A DNA stretch of 64,000 bases from Chitinophaga rupis (GTDB lineage Bacteria; Bacteroidota; Bacteroidia; Chitinophagales; Chitinophagaceae): the NCBI RefSeq assembly GCF_900109685.1, contig NZ_FOBB01000001.1:1054001-1118000 (forward strand). Reading direction: 5' to 3'. The translations under genes were made by a program, and so were the position numbers. The notes under the pieces were generated by a model. It did not search any database, was not told the DNA's origin, and saw nothing but the letters and a program-made list of their open reading frames with translations. This document shows, piece after piece, positions 42,802 to 51,935 of this stretch. How positions within the stretch are numbered: position 1 is the stretch's first letter; each line of letters starts with the position of its first letter.

Positions 42802-44238
42802 TTAAACAGGGATCTCCATGGTAAATTCACTGCCTTTTTCCGGCTCACTACGTACTGTAATGCTGCCATGGTGCAGCTCCACTATCTTTTTCACATAGCT
42901 CAGGCCCAGCCCAAAGCCCTTTACATTATGCAGGTTGCCGGTAGGCACCCGGAAGAATTTGTCGAAAATACTCTCCTGGTAAATACGGGGTATGCCAATG
43001 CCGTTATCCTTCACTTTTATGGTTAGCAGGCCATTGCTTTTGCTGCACTGGATATGCACCATCGGCTGATCGCCGGAGTATTTAATAGCATTGTCCACCA
43101 GGTTATTCACTGCATTGGATAAATGGGTTTTGTCCACATACACCAGCGGGTGATCCAAATGGTTATCATAGCGGAACTGTACCGGCTGGCCGGTTTTTAC
43201 CTGGTGATTGGTAATAATGTTATCTATCAGGTCGTTCAGGTCTGTTTCTTCTTTAAAAAGCTCTATTTCTTCTTTCTCTTCTGCGGCAATCTGCAATACT
43301 TTCTCCACCAGGTCAGAGAGGCGCTGCAGCTCCTGCTTTGAAATATCCAGGTAGTTCTTTGTTTTACGCTGATCGCTTAATGCGTTAAAGTTCTGCATAG
43401 CCTCTACCGCCGCATACACAGTGGCAATGGGCGTTTTCAGCTCATGCGTCATGTTGTTGATAAAATCATTCTTTACATCCGATAAGCGCTTTTGTTTTAA
43501 GATGGTGCGCAGCATGTAAATAAAGCAAAGGGTGGTCAGTATTAGTAATACCAGCGACGTAAACAGCGTCCACACCATTTTCATCAGAATGTATTGTAAG
43601 GGCGATGCAAAGGTAGCCTGTACAAACAGGTTGCTGGCCGGGTTAAAAGGCATCTTGCTTGTTTTTAGGGGCTCTCTTATGCGCATGCTGTCCCGGAAGC
43701 TTTCCCGGGAAAAGTTGCTGAAGTTTACATGAAAAGTGTCAAACTTATAACCCGTTACAATCTGCCGGTTATGCAACTCCGCGGTAAAGTTGGAGTCCAG
43801 CCCTTTCAGGTTCACACTATCTCCGTAAAGGTTATTTAACAATATCAGATCAGACATTTGCCGGGCCAGCGTATCCGCAAAAGTACGGGAAGGTGTGCCG
43901 GGTTTAAACACCGGCAGGGGGCGCTCCCCGCCCATAATAGCATCTAACATTGCGTGGGCAGAATCTCTTTTAGCGTTGGATGCGCTCAGCTGCTCCGGCT
44001 GCAAAACCAGGTTGGATCCCTTTTTAGCGGCAGTGTCCTTGCCGTAATAATGTACCAGCCGGCGGGCCTCAATAAACTGGTTATTGAATAAAGCCGTACG
44101 CAGCGCCCCGTTTATATCCCGGTTAAACTGGTCAAACTGTACTTCGTAGGAATTATAGAGCCAGTAACCCTGGAAAAGATAGATCCCCAGGATGCAGACG
44201 CTCATTAGTATAAGTATGTTACGGATGCGCTTACGCAT
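42802..44238 (-). CDS. Two-component sensor histidine kinase
   Basis: The 478-residue kinase has two membrane helices (residues 8-27 and about 200-225) around a periplasmic domain of about 170 residues with no motif I know. NNMTHELKTPIATVYAAVEA is the H box; LVDNAIKYS, DNGIGIP and GFGLGLSYV form the ATP site. I chose MRKRIRNILILM at 44238; the frame extends to 44367. It is divergent from the outer-membrane barrel gene and may regulate it. Confidence 0.9.
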   Translation of the reverse strand: MRKRIRNILILMSVCILGIYLFQGYWLYNSYEVQFDQFNRDINGALRTALFNNQFIEARRLVHYYGKDTAAKKGSNLVLQPEQLSASNAKRDSAHAMLDAIMGGERPLPVFKPGTPSRTFADTLARQMSDLILLNNLYGDSVNLKGLDSNFTAELHNRQIVTGYKFDTFHVNFSNFSRESFRDSMRIREPLKTSKMPFNPASNLFVQATFASPLQYILMKMVWTLFTSLVLLILTTLCFIYMLRTILKQKRLSDVKNDFINNMTHELKTPIATVYAAVEAMQNFNALSDQRKTKNYLDISKQELQRLSDLVEKVLQIAAEEKEEIELFKEETDLNDLIDNIITNHQVKTGQPVQFRYDNHLDHPLVYVDKTHLSNAVNNLVDNAIKYSGDQPMVHIQCSKSNGLLTIKVKDNGIGIPRIYQESIFDKFFRVPTGNLHNVKGFGLGLSYVKKIVELHHGSITVRSEPEKGSEFTMEIPV

Positions 44239-44548
44239 GGCAACAAAACTATTGTTTTCCCGGCGGGTCTGCTTCCTTTTCTTAACAATAATTAACAGTA
44301 AATAAGAATGCTTAACTGAGAATCTGTACTTTGCACATGCCTGGCGGCAGTTGGATAGCAGCCGCATCCTTTTAGATCTTTTATGATCGGCTGAAGATCA
44401 AGTGTTTCCGCAGGGCAGATAAATGGCGGTAAAACTCCGTAGGCGGCAATGTTCGCCCGGTTTTTACTTATTAACTTACAGCGCCGGTGTACAACGCTAA
44501 AAAGGCATCAAAAGCAGGAAGCTATAGCGTTAATAATCAGATAGAGAG
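44239..44548. other. Divergent 310-bp regulatory gap
   Basis: No gene is seen. It separates the histidine kinase from the outer-membrane barrel gene and must hold both promoters; I found no full consensus match, only TACTTTG near 44326-44332. Confidence 0.4.
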
Positions 44549-47362
44549 ATGAAGTCACTTGTATGCACGCTGGTCTTTATTATCCTGTGTGGTACCCTGG
44601 TCCGGGGGCAGATGAGGCAGAAAGGACAGATCAAAGGCCATCTTACTGATAAAAGCTCCGAACAGCCGCTGGCAGATGCCAGTGTGGCTTTGTTATACGC
44701 CAAAGATTCCACCATGGCCGCATCGGCCTTTACAGATAAAAAAGGCGCCTTTACCCTGGACGATCTGCCGGAAGGCACCTATAAGCTCTACATCACTTTC
44801 CTGGGCTATCAGCCATTATTACAAACCGTATCTATTACTCCGGAACAGCCCATTGCTGCACTGGGCGCTATTCCCCTGCAAAAAACCGGTGTTACCCTGG
44901 ATGCTGTTGAGATCACGGAAATAAAACCACCCATCCGCGTGAAAAAGGATACGCTGGAGTTCAACGCAGGCTCCTTCAAAACCCGGCAGAATGCCGTGGT
45001 GGAGGAATTGCTGAAAAAGCTGCCCGGCGTGGAAGTAGATAAGGATGGTAACATTAAAGCCCAGGGCGAAACAGTGAAAAAGATCCTGGTAGATGGCAAA
45101 CCTTTTTTTGGCAATGATCCCAAGCTGGCCACCAAAAACCTGCCGGCGGAGATTGTAGACAAGATCCAGCTGATAGATAAAAAATCTGACCAGGCCCAGT
45201 TTTCCGGTATCAACGACGGGCAAACGGAAAAAGCCATCAACATCACCATCAAAAAAGACCGCAAGAAAGGCATGTTCGGCCAGGTATCTGCCGGCGCAGG
45301 CACCAGTGAACGTTTTGCGGCCAGCACCTCTCTGAACCGTTTCCGGGAAGATCAGCAGCTCTCTTTCATAGGCAGCGGCAACAACGTCAACAACCAGGGT
45401 TATACAGATATCAGCGGACTGAGTATGGGTGGTGGCCGGGGTATGCGCGGGGGTATGGGTAATAACGGCGGTAACGGCATTTCCCGTAACTGGACCGCAG
45501 GCCTTAATTACAGCCAGGACCTCACGAAAAGGCTCCGTATCAGCGGCAGCTATTTTTATAACAATACCACCACGGAAAATGAGCGCAACAGCGCGCGCCA
45601 GAACCTGCTGCCGGATACTACCTACTACTATAACCAGCGCTCAAATTCAATCAGCACCAACGCCAATCATAACTTTAACATGCGGGTGGAGTATGAGATA
45701 GACAGCACACAGTCCCTGATTGTTTCACCCAACTTAAATTATACTACCAGCAGCAATTTCCAGGATAACCTGTATGAATCCCTGGGAGGCTCGCACCAGC
45801 TGGTGAACAACGGTACCACCCGTAATGCCGGCAATAATACAACGCCCACCTTTGCTGCAGATGTGCTGTATCGCAAAAAGTTCCATAAAACCGGGCGCAC
45901 CTTCAGTGCCAATCTGAATATGGGCACCAACAACGGTGATATGGAGAACTATAACCACTCCAATAACCTGTTTATACAACCTAACGGTGCCATTCAAACA
46001 GATAGTATAGACCAGCGTAATGATATTACCAACAAGGGCCTGAACACCAATGTACGCCTCATTTACACGGAGCCGCTGGCAAAAGACCACTTCCTGGAAT
46101 TTACCTATGCCTGGAGCCGTAACTATTCATCATCCGATAAGCTCACGTATGATTTTAATGCTGTTAAAGGCATTTACGACCGGCCCAATGATAGCTTAAG
46201 TAATTCCTTTGAGAATACTTTCTCTACCCAGCAGGCGGGAGTAAGCCTGCGCACGCAAAAGAAAACGTATGATTACAGCCTGGGGCTGAATGTGCAGTAC
46301 AGTGACCTGGATAACAACAATATCAGCCTGCAGAACCGGCTGCAGCAGCATACGTTTAACTTTTTCCCGTCCGCCAGTTTCAGCTACGCATTTAACAATA
46401 ATAAACGCCTGCGTTTCTTTTACCGGGGCGGTACCCAGCAGCCTAGTGTAAACCAGCTGCAACCCGTGCCGGACAACAGTAATCCGTTGTATATTCAGTT
46501 AGGCAACCCTGACCTGAAACCTTCTTTCAACAACAACTTCAGCATAGGATATAACACTTTTAACCCTTCCAGCATGCAGGGGTTATTTGCCAATATAAGC
46601 ATGGCGCTTACCAGCAACAAGATCATTAATGCCAATTACTTTGATTCCCTGGGCAGGCAGGTAAGCCAGCCGGTGAATGTGAATGGCGCTTATAACATTA
46701 ATGGTAACCTGGTAAATACCATTCCCCTTAAAAGAGAGCATACTTCCCTGAATGCCACCACCAATTTTAGCCTGAACCGGGATGTAAGCTACATTAACAA
46801 CATTAAGGGTATTACGCGCAATTTTATGGTAAACCAGGGGCTAAGCTTTAACTACGCCTACCGCGAGCTGTTTGACTTTTCAACCAATGGCGGCATAAAT
46901 TATAACGGCGCCCGCTATAGCGTGCAAAAAGATAATAACCGCGATTATTTCAACTACTTTTTTTCCTTTGATTTTAATGTGAACCTGCCCTTGGGCTTTA
47001 ACATTGGCTTTGACCTGGACTATACGCTGAACACCGGGCTGGCAGCAGGTTATAACCAGGATGTAACGATGCTGAATGCTTATATATCCAAAAGCCTGTT
47101 CCGCAATAAGCAGGCCCTTATAAAGCTGCAGGGCTTTGACCTGCTGAACCAGAATGTAAGCATTAGCCGCAATGTGGGCGAGAATTATATTGAGGATGTA
47201 CAGGCCAGGGTATTACAGCGTTTTTGCCTGCTGAGCTTTTCTTATTTCCTGAACCGTTTTGGAGGTGGGGAGAAAGGGGGCAACAAAAATATGCGCATGA
47301 GGAATGTTATGCCAATGCAAATGATGCCAGGGGGTGCGCGGATGATAAGAACGAGAGGCTAG
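44549..47362 (+). CDS. Outer-membrane beta-barrel protein with carboxypeptidase-regulatory-like domain
   Basis: The 937-residue protein has a signal peptide, a regulatory-like domain (GHLTDKSSEQPLADASVALL at residues 31-50), a plug-like segment (VVEELLKKLPGVEVDKDGNI near 150, VDGKPFFGNDP) and a large barrel of OMP_b-brl_3 type ending in an aromatic-rich strand. It is related to TonB-dependent receptors but lacks an obvious TonB box. A Gly/Met-rich loop (MGGGRGMRGGMGNNGG) lies near 293. After the barrel, the tail NKNMRMRNVMPMQMMPGG has six Met in 18 residues. The substrate is unknown. Confidence 0.85.
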   Translation: MKSLVCTLVFIILCGTLVRGQMRQKGQIKGHLTDKSSEQPLADASVALLYAKDSTMAASAFTDKKGAFTLDDLPEGTYKLYITFLGYQPLLQTVSITPEQPIAALGAIPLQKTGVTLDAVEITEIKPPIRVKKDTLEFNAGSFKTRQNAVVEELLKKLPGVEVDKDGNIKAQGETVKKILVDGKPFFGNDPKLATKNLPAEIVDKIQLIDKKSDQAQFSGINDGQTEKAINITIKKDRKKGMFGQVSAGAGTSERFAASTSLNRFREDQQLSFIGSGNNVNNQGYTDISGLSMGGGRGMRGGMGNNGGNGISRNWTAGLNYSQDLTKRLRISGSYFYNNTTTENERNSARQNLLPDTTYYYNQRSNSISTNANHNFNMRVEYEIDSTQSLIVSPNLNYTTSSNFQDNLYESLGGSHQLVNNGTTRNAGNNTTPTFAADVLYRKKFHKTGRTFSANLNMGTNNGDMENYNHSNNLFIQPNGAIQTDSIDQRNDITNKGLNTNVRLIYTEPLAKDHFLEFTYAWSRNYSSSDKLTYDFNAVKGIYDRPNDSLSNSFENTFSTQQAGVSLRTQKKTYDYSLGLNVQYSDLDNNNISLQNRLQQHTFNFFPSASFSYAFNNNKRLRFFYRGGTQQPSVNQLQPVPDNSNPLYIQLGNPDLKPSFNNNFSIGYNTFNPSSMQGLFANISMALTSNKIINANYFDSLGRQVSQPVNVNGAYNINGNLVNTIPLKREHTSLNATTNFSLNRDVSYINNIKGITRNFMVNQGLSFNYAYRELFDFSTNGGINYNGARYSVQKDNNRDYFNYFFSFDFNVNLPLGFNIGFDLDYTLNTGLAAGYNQDVTMLNAYISKSLFRNKQALIKLQGFDLLNQNVSISRNVGENYIEDVQARVLQRFCLLSFSYFLNRFGGGEKGGNKNMRMRNVMPMQMMPGGARMIRTRG

Positions 47363-47364
47363 GC

Positions 47365-47465
47365 CTGAAAACTTGAAAGGTTGAAAGAAAATAAAGGTGG
47401 ATGCATGTTTAAATGCACATAAGTTCCCGCTAGCATCCAACTTTAAATCCTTACAACCTTGGTAT
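47365..47465. repeat. Weak octamer array, inverted pair (word CTTGAAAG)
   Basis: CTTGAAAG and GTTGAAAG near 47372-47387, and CAACTTTA, AATCCTTA, CAACCTTG at 47438-47461. It lies between convergent genes. Less regular than the other arrays. Confidence 0.45.
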
Positions 47466-47505
47466 CTTAGTAGACGTGTAACTTACCGTGAAGTACCACA
47501 TCTGA

Positions 47506-47808
47506 TCATGCTTTTTGTCCTTCCATTTTCACCTTTTGTACCTTCCAGCCCTGAGCGATGCGCTGCATTACCCAGGAAAGTGTAAAGGTGGGTATGAAAT
47601 CGAGCCCGGGGAACAGCTCTTCCATAAAATTGAATAAACTGCCAAAGGTGCCCAGGGTACCGCCAAACATGCGGTAAAAAATAATGGCGGAGATGGGCGC
47701 CCAAATAACGTCACTTACTTCTCCTAACAGAGGTACTGCATAACTTGCACAACCTAAAAGGTCCATTATCACGCAAACCAATAAACTGGGAGTATATCTT
47801 TTTTCCAT
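47506..47808 (-). CDS. Small conserved membrane protein, function unknown
   Basis: The 100-residue protein has two or three hydrophobic segments (LLVCVIMDLLGCASYAVPLL, VIWAPISAIIFYRMFGG) and the conserved-looking FNFMEELFPGLDFIPTFTLS. I believe it is a small Bacteroidetes family without assigned function. ATG 47808 is the start. Confidence 0.65.
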   Translation of the reverse strand: MEKRYTPSLLVCVIMDLLGCASYAVPLLGEVSDVIWAPISAIIFYRMFGGTLGTFGSLFNFMEELFPGLDFIPTFTLSWVMQRIAQGWKVQKVKMEGQKA

Positions 47809-48013
47809 CTTTCAACCTCCTCTTTTCTTATAAAAGCTTTAAACAGGTAAAATGTTACAGTTTCTGATAAATAAGCACAATTAATGCCAAACTTTGGGGT
47901 CGCTGAAACAGGCTGCTGGACTGGCTTTCTAACTTATTGATATATACGTAAAAGTAAGTCAAAAAGATGTGCACGTTATACGGAAAATCGAAAATGCGTA
48001 GAACCCGCAGGAG

Positions 48014-48346
48014 GAATTGACAATTACGAATAGCGCTAAGCGATTGATCTTTAATAGTCGCGCCCCATTTATATGTACGGTTGTACTGGTTATCAGTAGT
48101 GTTATTGAATTGTTAATCGCCGTTGGTTCAAAACATTATTGATTTCCATAGGCATTCGTTTGCGTGCGATGTACCCAATTCGTAATTGATAATTCGTAAT
48201 TCACAATACATTGCCTGATTTTCAATAGTATTATGAAAATGAGCCCAATTGTGGTATTTTCATTCGTAATTATTCATAATCATAATTATTTTTAGGGGCT
48301 TTCATGTCCCGCTTCGGCGGGATCATAATTGATAATTCGTAATTCC
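48014..48346. repeat. Heptamer arrays (word GAATTAC / TAATTCG) in a 544-bp divergent gap
   Basis: 48014-48034 reads GAATTGA, CAATTAC, GAATAGC; 48176-48203 reads CAATTCG, TAATTGA, TAATTCG, TAATTCA; 48326-48346 reads TAATTGA, TAATTCG, TAATTCC. The last array ends 6 bp before the start codon of the next gene. The rest of 47809-48352 holds no gene I can support. Confidence 0.75.
48262..48346. repeat. Dispersed element with GC hairpin, copy B
   Basis: TTCGTAATTATTCATAATCA, then a TTTCATG box, the hairpin CCCGCTTCGGCGGG at 48308-48321, and ATCATAATTGAT. It parallels 38604-38692. Confidence 0.62.
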
Positions 48347-48352
48347 AATACA

Positions 48353-49246
48353 ATGCCTGATAAAAACTCACGCCGCGATATGATTAAAAAAGCCGCTGCA
48401 CTGGCCTTTGCCTCCACAACCTTATCATCCCTCACCAACCGGGTAATGGCCCACGAAGAGGCTATGGATGAAAAACTGAAAGGCAACATTAACCACTCCG
48501 TTTGCGCCTGGTGTTATAACGATATTCCGCTGGAAGAGCTGTGCAAATCCTCTAAGAACATTGGTTTACAATCCATTGACCTGCTGGATCCGAAAGATTT
48601 TGCCACCGCAAAAAAATATGACCTTACCTGCGCCATGGTAGCTTCTATCAACAAAGACTGGGGTATCAACAAAGGCTGGAACCGGGTAGAGCATCATGAT
48701 AAGCTGGTGGAATATTACCAATACCTGATCGATGAAACGGCCAAAGCGGGGTTTCCCAACCTCATATGCTTTTCCGGTAACCGCGAAGGACTGGATGATG
48801 AACAGGGCCTGAAAAACTGTGCCCAGGGTCTTAAACGTATTATGGGCTATGCTGAAAAGAAAAAAGTGACCATTGTAATGGAGCTGCTGAACAGCAAAAT
48901 AAATCACCATGATTACCAGTGCGATCATACGCTGTGGGGCGTGGAATTATGCAAGGCTATTGGCGATGAACGTTTTAAGCTGCTGTACGATATTTACCAC
49001 ATGCAGATCATGGAGGGAGATGTGATCCGTACCATACAGGATTATCATCCCTACATTGCGCACTACCATACCGGCGGGGTACCCGGCCGTCATGAAATAG
49101 ATGAAACACAGGAGCTGTATTACCCGGCTATTATGAAAGCCATACATGATACTGGCTTCAAAGGATTTGTAGCACAGGAGTTTGTGCCTAAACGTGCTGA
49201 TAAAATCGGCTCTCTGAAACAGGGGGTTGAGATCTGTGATATTTAG
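48353..49246 (+). CDS. Tat-exported sugar isomerase/hydroxypyruvate isomerase-like TIM barrel
   Basis: The 297-residue protein starts MPDKNSRRDMIKKAAALAFA, a twin-arginine signal peptide. The barrel includes LEELCKSSKNIGLQSIDLLD, NLICFSGNREGLDD, VMELLNSK near residue 185 and LLYDIYHMQIMEGD near 213, matching hydroxypyruvate isomerase and related AP endonuclease 2-type barrels with metal-binding Glu, Asp and His residues. It probably acts on a small sugar or keto acid in the periplasm. Start ATG 48353 lies 6 bp after a repeat. Confidence 0.85.
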   Translation: MPDKNSRRDMIKKAAALAFASTTLSSLTNRVMAHEEAMDEKLKGNINHSVCAWCYNDIPLEELCKSSKNIGLQSIDLLDPKDFATAKKYDLTCAMVASINKDWGINKGWNRVEHHDKLVEYYQYLIDETAKAGFPNLICFSGNREGLDDEQGLKNCAQGLKRIMGYAEKKKVTIVMELLNSKINHHDYQCDHTLWGVELCKAIGDERFKLLYDIYHMQIMEGDVIRTIQDYHPYIAHYHTGGVPGRHEIDETQELYYPAIMKAIHDTGFKGFVAQEFVPKRADKIGSLKQGVEICDI

Positions 49247-49250
49247 AACA

Positions 49251-49547
49251 GTCCACGGTCCATGGTCCACAGTCCACGGCATACTGCGGTAAAGCAGGTA
49301 GTACGGGGAACGGCCATGGACCGTAAATTTCTTCCCCTCCAAATTCCCACTCCACTAAGCTATTACCCTACGCAGCAGGCCATAGACCATCGGCACCCGT
49401 TACTAAACTTCCTTTCCACCTGACTATTCCCTTATGAAATAGGCAATGGACCATCGACCATCGGCCACCCGCTACCAAACTTCTATTCCACTAACTACCA
49501 CCCTACGCACCAGGCCATGGACCATCGACTGTGGACCGTGGACTATT
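49251..49547. repeat. Heptamer arrays (word GTCCACG / GACCATC) with three ~95-bp tandem units
   Basis: 49251-49278 reads GTCCACG, GTCCATG, GTCCACA, GTCCACG. 49513-49547 reads GGCCATG, GACCATC, GACTGTG, GACCGTG, GACTATT. Between about 49327 and 49530 three related units each contain a ACTAA/ACCAA-AACTTC-like stretch, a CCACT box and a GGCCAT or GGCAATGGACCATC end. Part of the 371-bp gap before the permease. Confidence 0.75.
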
Positions 49548-49614
49548 TATTCTATATTTGCGCGAAGTATATCCTACTTATTTGATAGACTAATTGCGCA
49601 AATATAGAATAAAT
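49545..49614. repeat. Perfect 19-bp inverted repeat upstream of the permease
   Basis: ATTTATTCTATATTTGCGC at 49545-49563 and its exact reverse complement at 49596-49614 flank a 32-bp spacer. The right arm ends 3 bp before the ATG at 49618. Each arm contains TATATTTG, an exact -7 element, so outward and inward copies of a core promoter are present (top-strand copy at 49553-49560). Confidence 0.85.
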
Positions 49615-49617
49615 CAC

Positions 49618-51078
49618 ATGGCACAGATCTTCAAAAAGCCTTTAAGCTGGTTATTACAGGAATCCGGCCAGGAAGGCGCCCATACCTTAAAACGCACTTT
49701 GAGCGCTTTTCAGCTCGTAACGCTGGGCATAGGCGGTATTATCGGCGCCGGCCTGTTTTCCCTGAGCGGACTGGCAGCAGCCAACAACGCAGGGCCGGCC
49801 GTTACACTGTCCTTTATAGTAGCCGCTATTGGCTGCGCTTTTTCGGGACTGTGCTATGCGGAGTTTTCATCCATGATACCCGTTGCCGGCAGCGCCTATA
49901 CCTACGCATACGCCACCATGGGCGAAATGATCGCCTGGATCATTGGCTGGGACCTGGTGCTGGAATTTTCTGTAGGTGCAGCTACGGTAGCCATCAGCTG
50001 GTCTAATTACCTGGTAAAGTTCTTAAGCTCGTATAATATTTACCTGCCGCCGCAACTGGTACACTCACCTTTTGAAACCGCCCAGCTGGCAGATGGTTCA
50101 GTGGTACACGGTATTATGAACCTCCCTGCAGCGCTGGTTATACTGGCTATGTCCTGGTTGCTGATACGCGGCACCAAAGGCTCCGCCATCTGGAATACGC
50201 TGGTAGTGATCCTGAAAGTAGGCGTAGTGATCTTATTCATTGCGCTGGGCTGGCGTTATATACAACCCGCCAACTATACGCCTTATATACCGGCTAATAC
50301 CGGCACCTTTGGAGAATATGGCTGGTCCGGCATTTTGCGCGGAGCAGGCGTTGTGTTCTTTGTGTATTTAGGGTTTGATATTATCAGCGCCGCCGCGCAG
50401 GAAACGCGTAACCCTAAACGTAATATGCCTATCGGTATCCTGGGATCGCTGGTGGTGTGTACGATATTGTTTATCCTGTTTGCGCATGTAATGACCGGCC
50501 TGGCCCCTTATACCGCCTTTAAAGGCAATGCTGCGCCGGTGGCGGTGGCTATCGAGCGCACGCCTTATACCTGGCTCTCGCAGCTGATCATACTGGCTAT
50601 CCTCATCGGCTATACGTCGGTAATATTGGTAGATCTATTAGGGCAAACCCGTGTGTTTTATGCTATGGCTAAAGATGGTCTGCTGCCTAAAGTGTTTTCG
50701 GATATCCATCCCCGTTTTCAAACGCCCTGGCGCTCCAATATCCTGTTCTGCATTTTTGTAGGTTTGTTTGCAGCGTTTGTACCTATCCGCGTAGTAGGTG
50801 AAATGACCAGCATTGGTACCCTGCTGGCATTTGTGATCGTTTGCGCCGGTGTATGGATCATGCGGTATTCCATGCCGGATGCGCCCCGTGCTTTTAAAAC
50901 ACCCTTAGTGCCTTTTGTACCTATTATGGGGATTATTACCTGTGTTGGTATGATGTTGTTCCTGCCCTGGGATACCTGGTTGCGGCTGATCGTATGGATG
51001 GCTATTGGTATGGTGATCTATTTCCGGTACGGGAAAAAGCACAGCAAAGTGAGGAACGCAAAATCAGTTGGCAGTTAG
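49618..51078 (+). CDS. APC family amino acid permease
   Basis: The 486-residue protein has about 12 membrane helices. The N-terminal LGIGGIIGAGLFSLSG near residue 37 is the APC signature, with CYAEFSSMIPVAGSAYTYAY near 80 and FFVYLGFDIISAAAQETRNP near 245. It resembles cationic amino acid transporters. Its final residues SVGS and the stop codon fall within the heptamer word GTTGGCA, so the repeat has set the C-terminus. Upstream is the 19-bp inverted repeat. Confidence 0.92.
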   Translation: MAQIFKKPLSWLLQESGQEGAHTLKRTLSAFQLVTLGIGGIIGAGLFSLSGLAAANNAGPAVTLSFIVAAIGCAFSGLCYAEFSSMIPVAGSAYTYAYATMGEMIAWIIGWDLVLEFSVGAATVAISWSNYLVKFLSSYNIYLPPQLVHSPFETAQLADGSVVHGIMNLPAALVILAMSWLLIRGTKGSAIWNTLVVILKVGVVILFIALGWRYIQPANYTPYIPANTGTFGEYGWSGILRGAGVVFFVYLGFDIISAAAQETRNPKRNMPIGILGSLVVCTILFILFAHVMTGLAPYTAFKGNAAPVAVAIERTPYTWLSQLIILAILIGYTSVILVDLLGQTRVFYAMAKDGLLPKVFSDIHPRFQTPWRSNILFCIFVGLFAAFVPIRVVGEMTSIGTLLAFVIVCAGVWIMRYSMPDAPRAFKTPLVPFVPIMGIITCVGMMLFLPWDTWLRLIVWMAIGMVIYFRYGKKHSKVRNAKSVGS

Positions 51079-51245
51079 CAGTGGGCAGTTGGCAGTCATG
51101 TACACCGTTTTGCCATGACTGCCAACTATTACTAATATTCAAATTTAACCTGGCCACTGCCAACTATATTCAAACGTTTATCTTACTATTTACAACCCAT
51201 CCGCTCCAATAACTGCCCACTGCCCACTGCTAACTGCCCACTAAA
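51067..51245. repeat. Heptamer array, inverted pair (word GTTGGCA / AACTGCC)
   Basis: 51067-51094 reads GTTGGCA, GTTAGCA, GTGGGCA, GTTGGCA, beginning inside the permease gene. 51211-51245 reads AACTGCC, CACTGCC, CACTGCT, AACTGCC, CACTAAA and ends within the stop of the GNAT gene. Two short inverse copies (GACTGCCAACTA, CACTGCCAACTA) lie between them. Confidence 0.88.
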
Positions 51246-51783
51246 ATTTCCAGTCCTCCCGCAGCACGCCCATCACCACCATATCCACATACTGCCCGTG
51301 CAGCTTGGCGCTGTGGCGCAGTATGCCTTCCTTGGTAAAACCAAGCCGTATGGGTATTTGCGCGCTACGCTCGTTCTGTAATACAAAACGGATCTCAATT
51401 TTATTCAGCCGTAATTTTTTAAACGCAAACGTGATCAGCGCCTTGCAGCTGGCTGTGGCTATGCCTTTGCGCTGAAAGGCCTCGCTTACCCAATAGCCTA
51501 TTTCTGCCTTTTGCAGCAGGTGATCCCAGCCATGCAGGTCCATTACACCACATAGCTGCTGCTGGTACCATATGCCCAGGGCCATGGCTTCCTGCTCTTC
51601 TGCCTTGCGCTGCATAAGCTGTATAAAACGTACGGAATGTTCTTCATTGGTATTATAATCTACCCACGGCAAAAATTTACGCAGGCTTTTGCGCGATGCA
51701 TCTATTTGTTTATATAAAGGTGCGGCATCCGCCGGCTGCAGCTGCCGCAGGGTTATCAGCTCATTTACACGAAGTTCCAGCAT
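51241..51783 (-). CDS. RimL-like GNAT N-acetyltransferase
   Basis: The 180-residue enzyme matches RimJ/RimL-type acetyltransferases: ITLRQLQPADAAPLYKQI at the start, EIGYWVSEAFQRKGIATAS near residue 95 (acetyl-CoA loop), and RFVLQNERSAQIPIRLGF near 138. It may acetylate a ribosomal protein N-terminus or another amine. Start MLELRVNELITL at 51783 is chosen; the longer frame to 51933 is implausible. Convergent with the permease. Confidence 0.88.
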   Translation of the reverse strand: MLELRVNELITLRQLQPADAAPLYKQIDASRKSLRKFLPWVDYNTNEEHSVRFIQLMQRKAEEQEAMALGIWYQQQLCGVMDLHGWDHLLQKAEIGYWVSEAFQRKGIATASCKALITFAFKKLRLNKIEIRFVLQNERSAQIPIRLGFTKEGILRHSAKLHGQYVDMVVMGVLREDWKF

Positions 51784-51864
51784 ATCAGGAGAATGGTGGT
51801 CAGTAAGATGTTCCACGGCCAAATTAAACAAATTTAGCCACAAGCTTGTGTTACAGCCATATAT

Positions 51865-51894
51865 AAAAAAGGCCGGCACTATTGCCAGCCTTGT
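51865..51894 (-). terminator. Intrinsic terminator of the lipoprotein gene
   Basis: On the minus strand AAGGCTGGC pairs with GCCGGCCTT across a 6-nt loop, followed by TTTTTTAT. It lies 42 bp after the lipoprotein stop. Confidence 0.8.
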
Positions 51895-51935
51895 ACAGTT
51901 GTAGCGTTTAGTTTGGATTGAATGAAAACACATTC

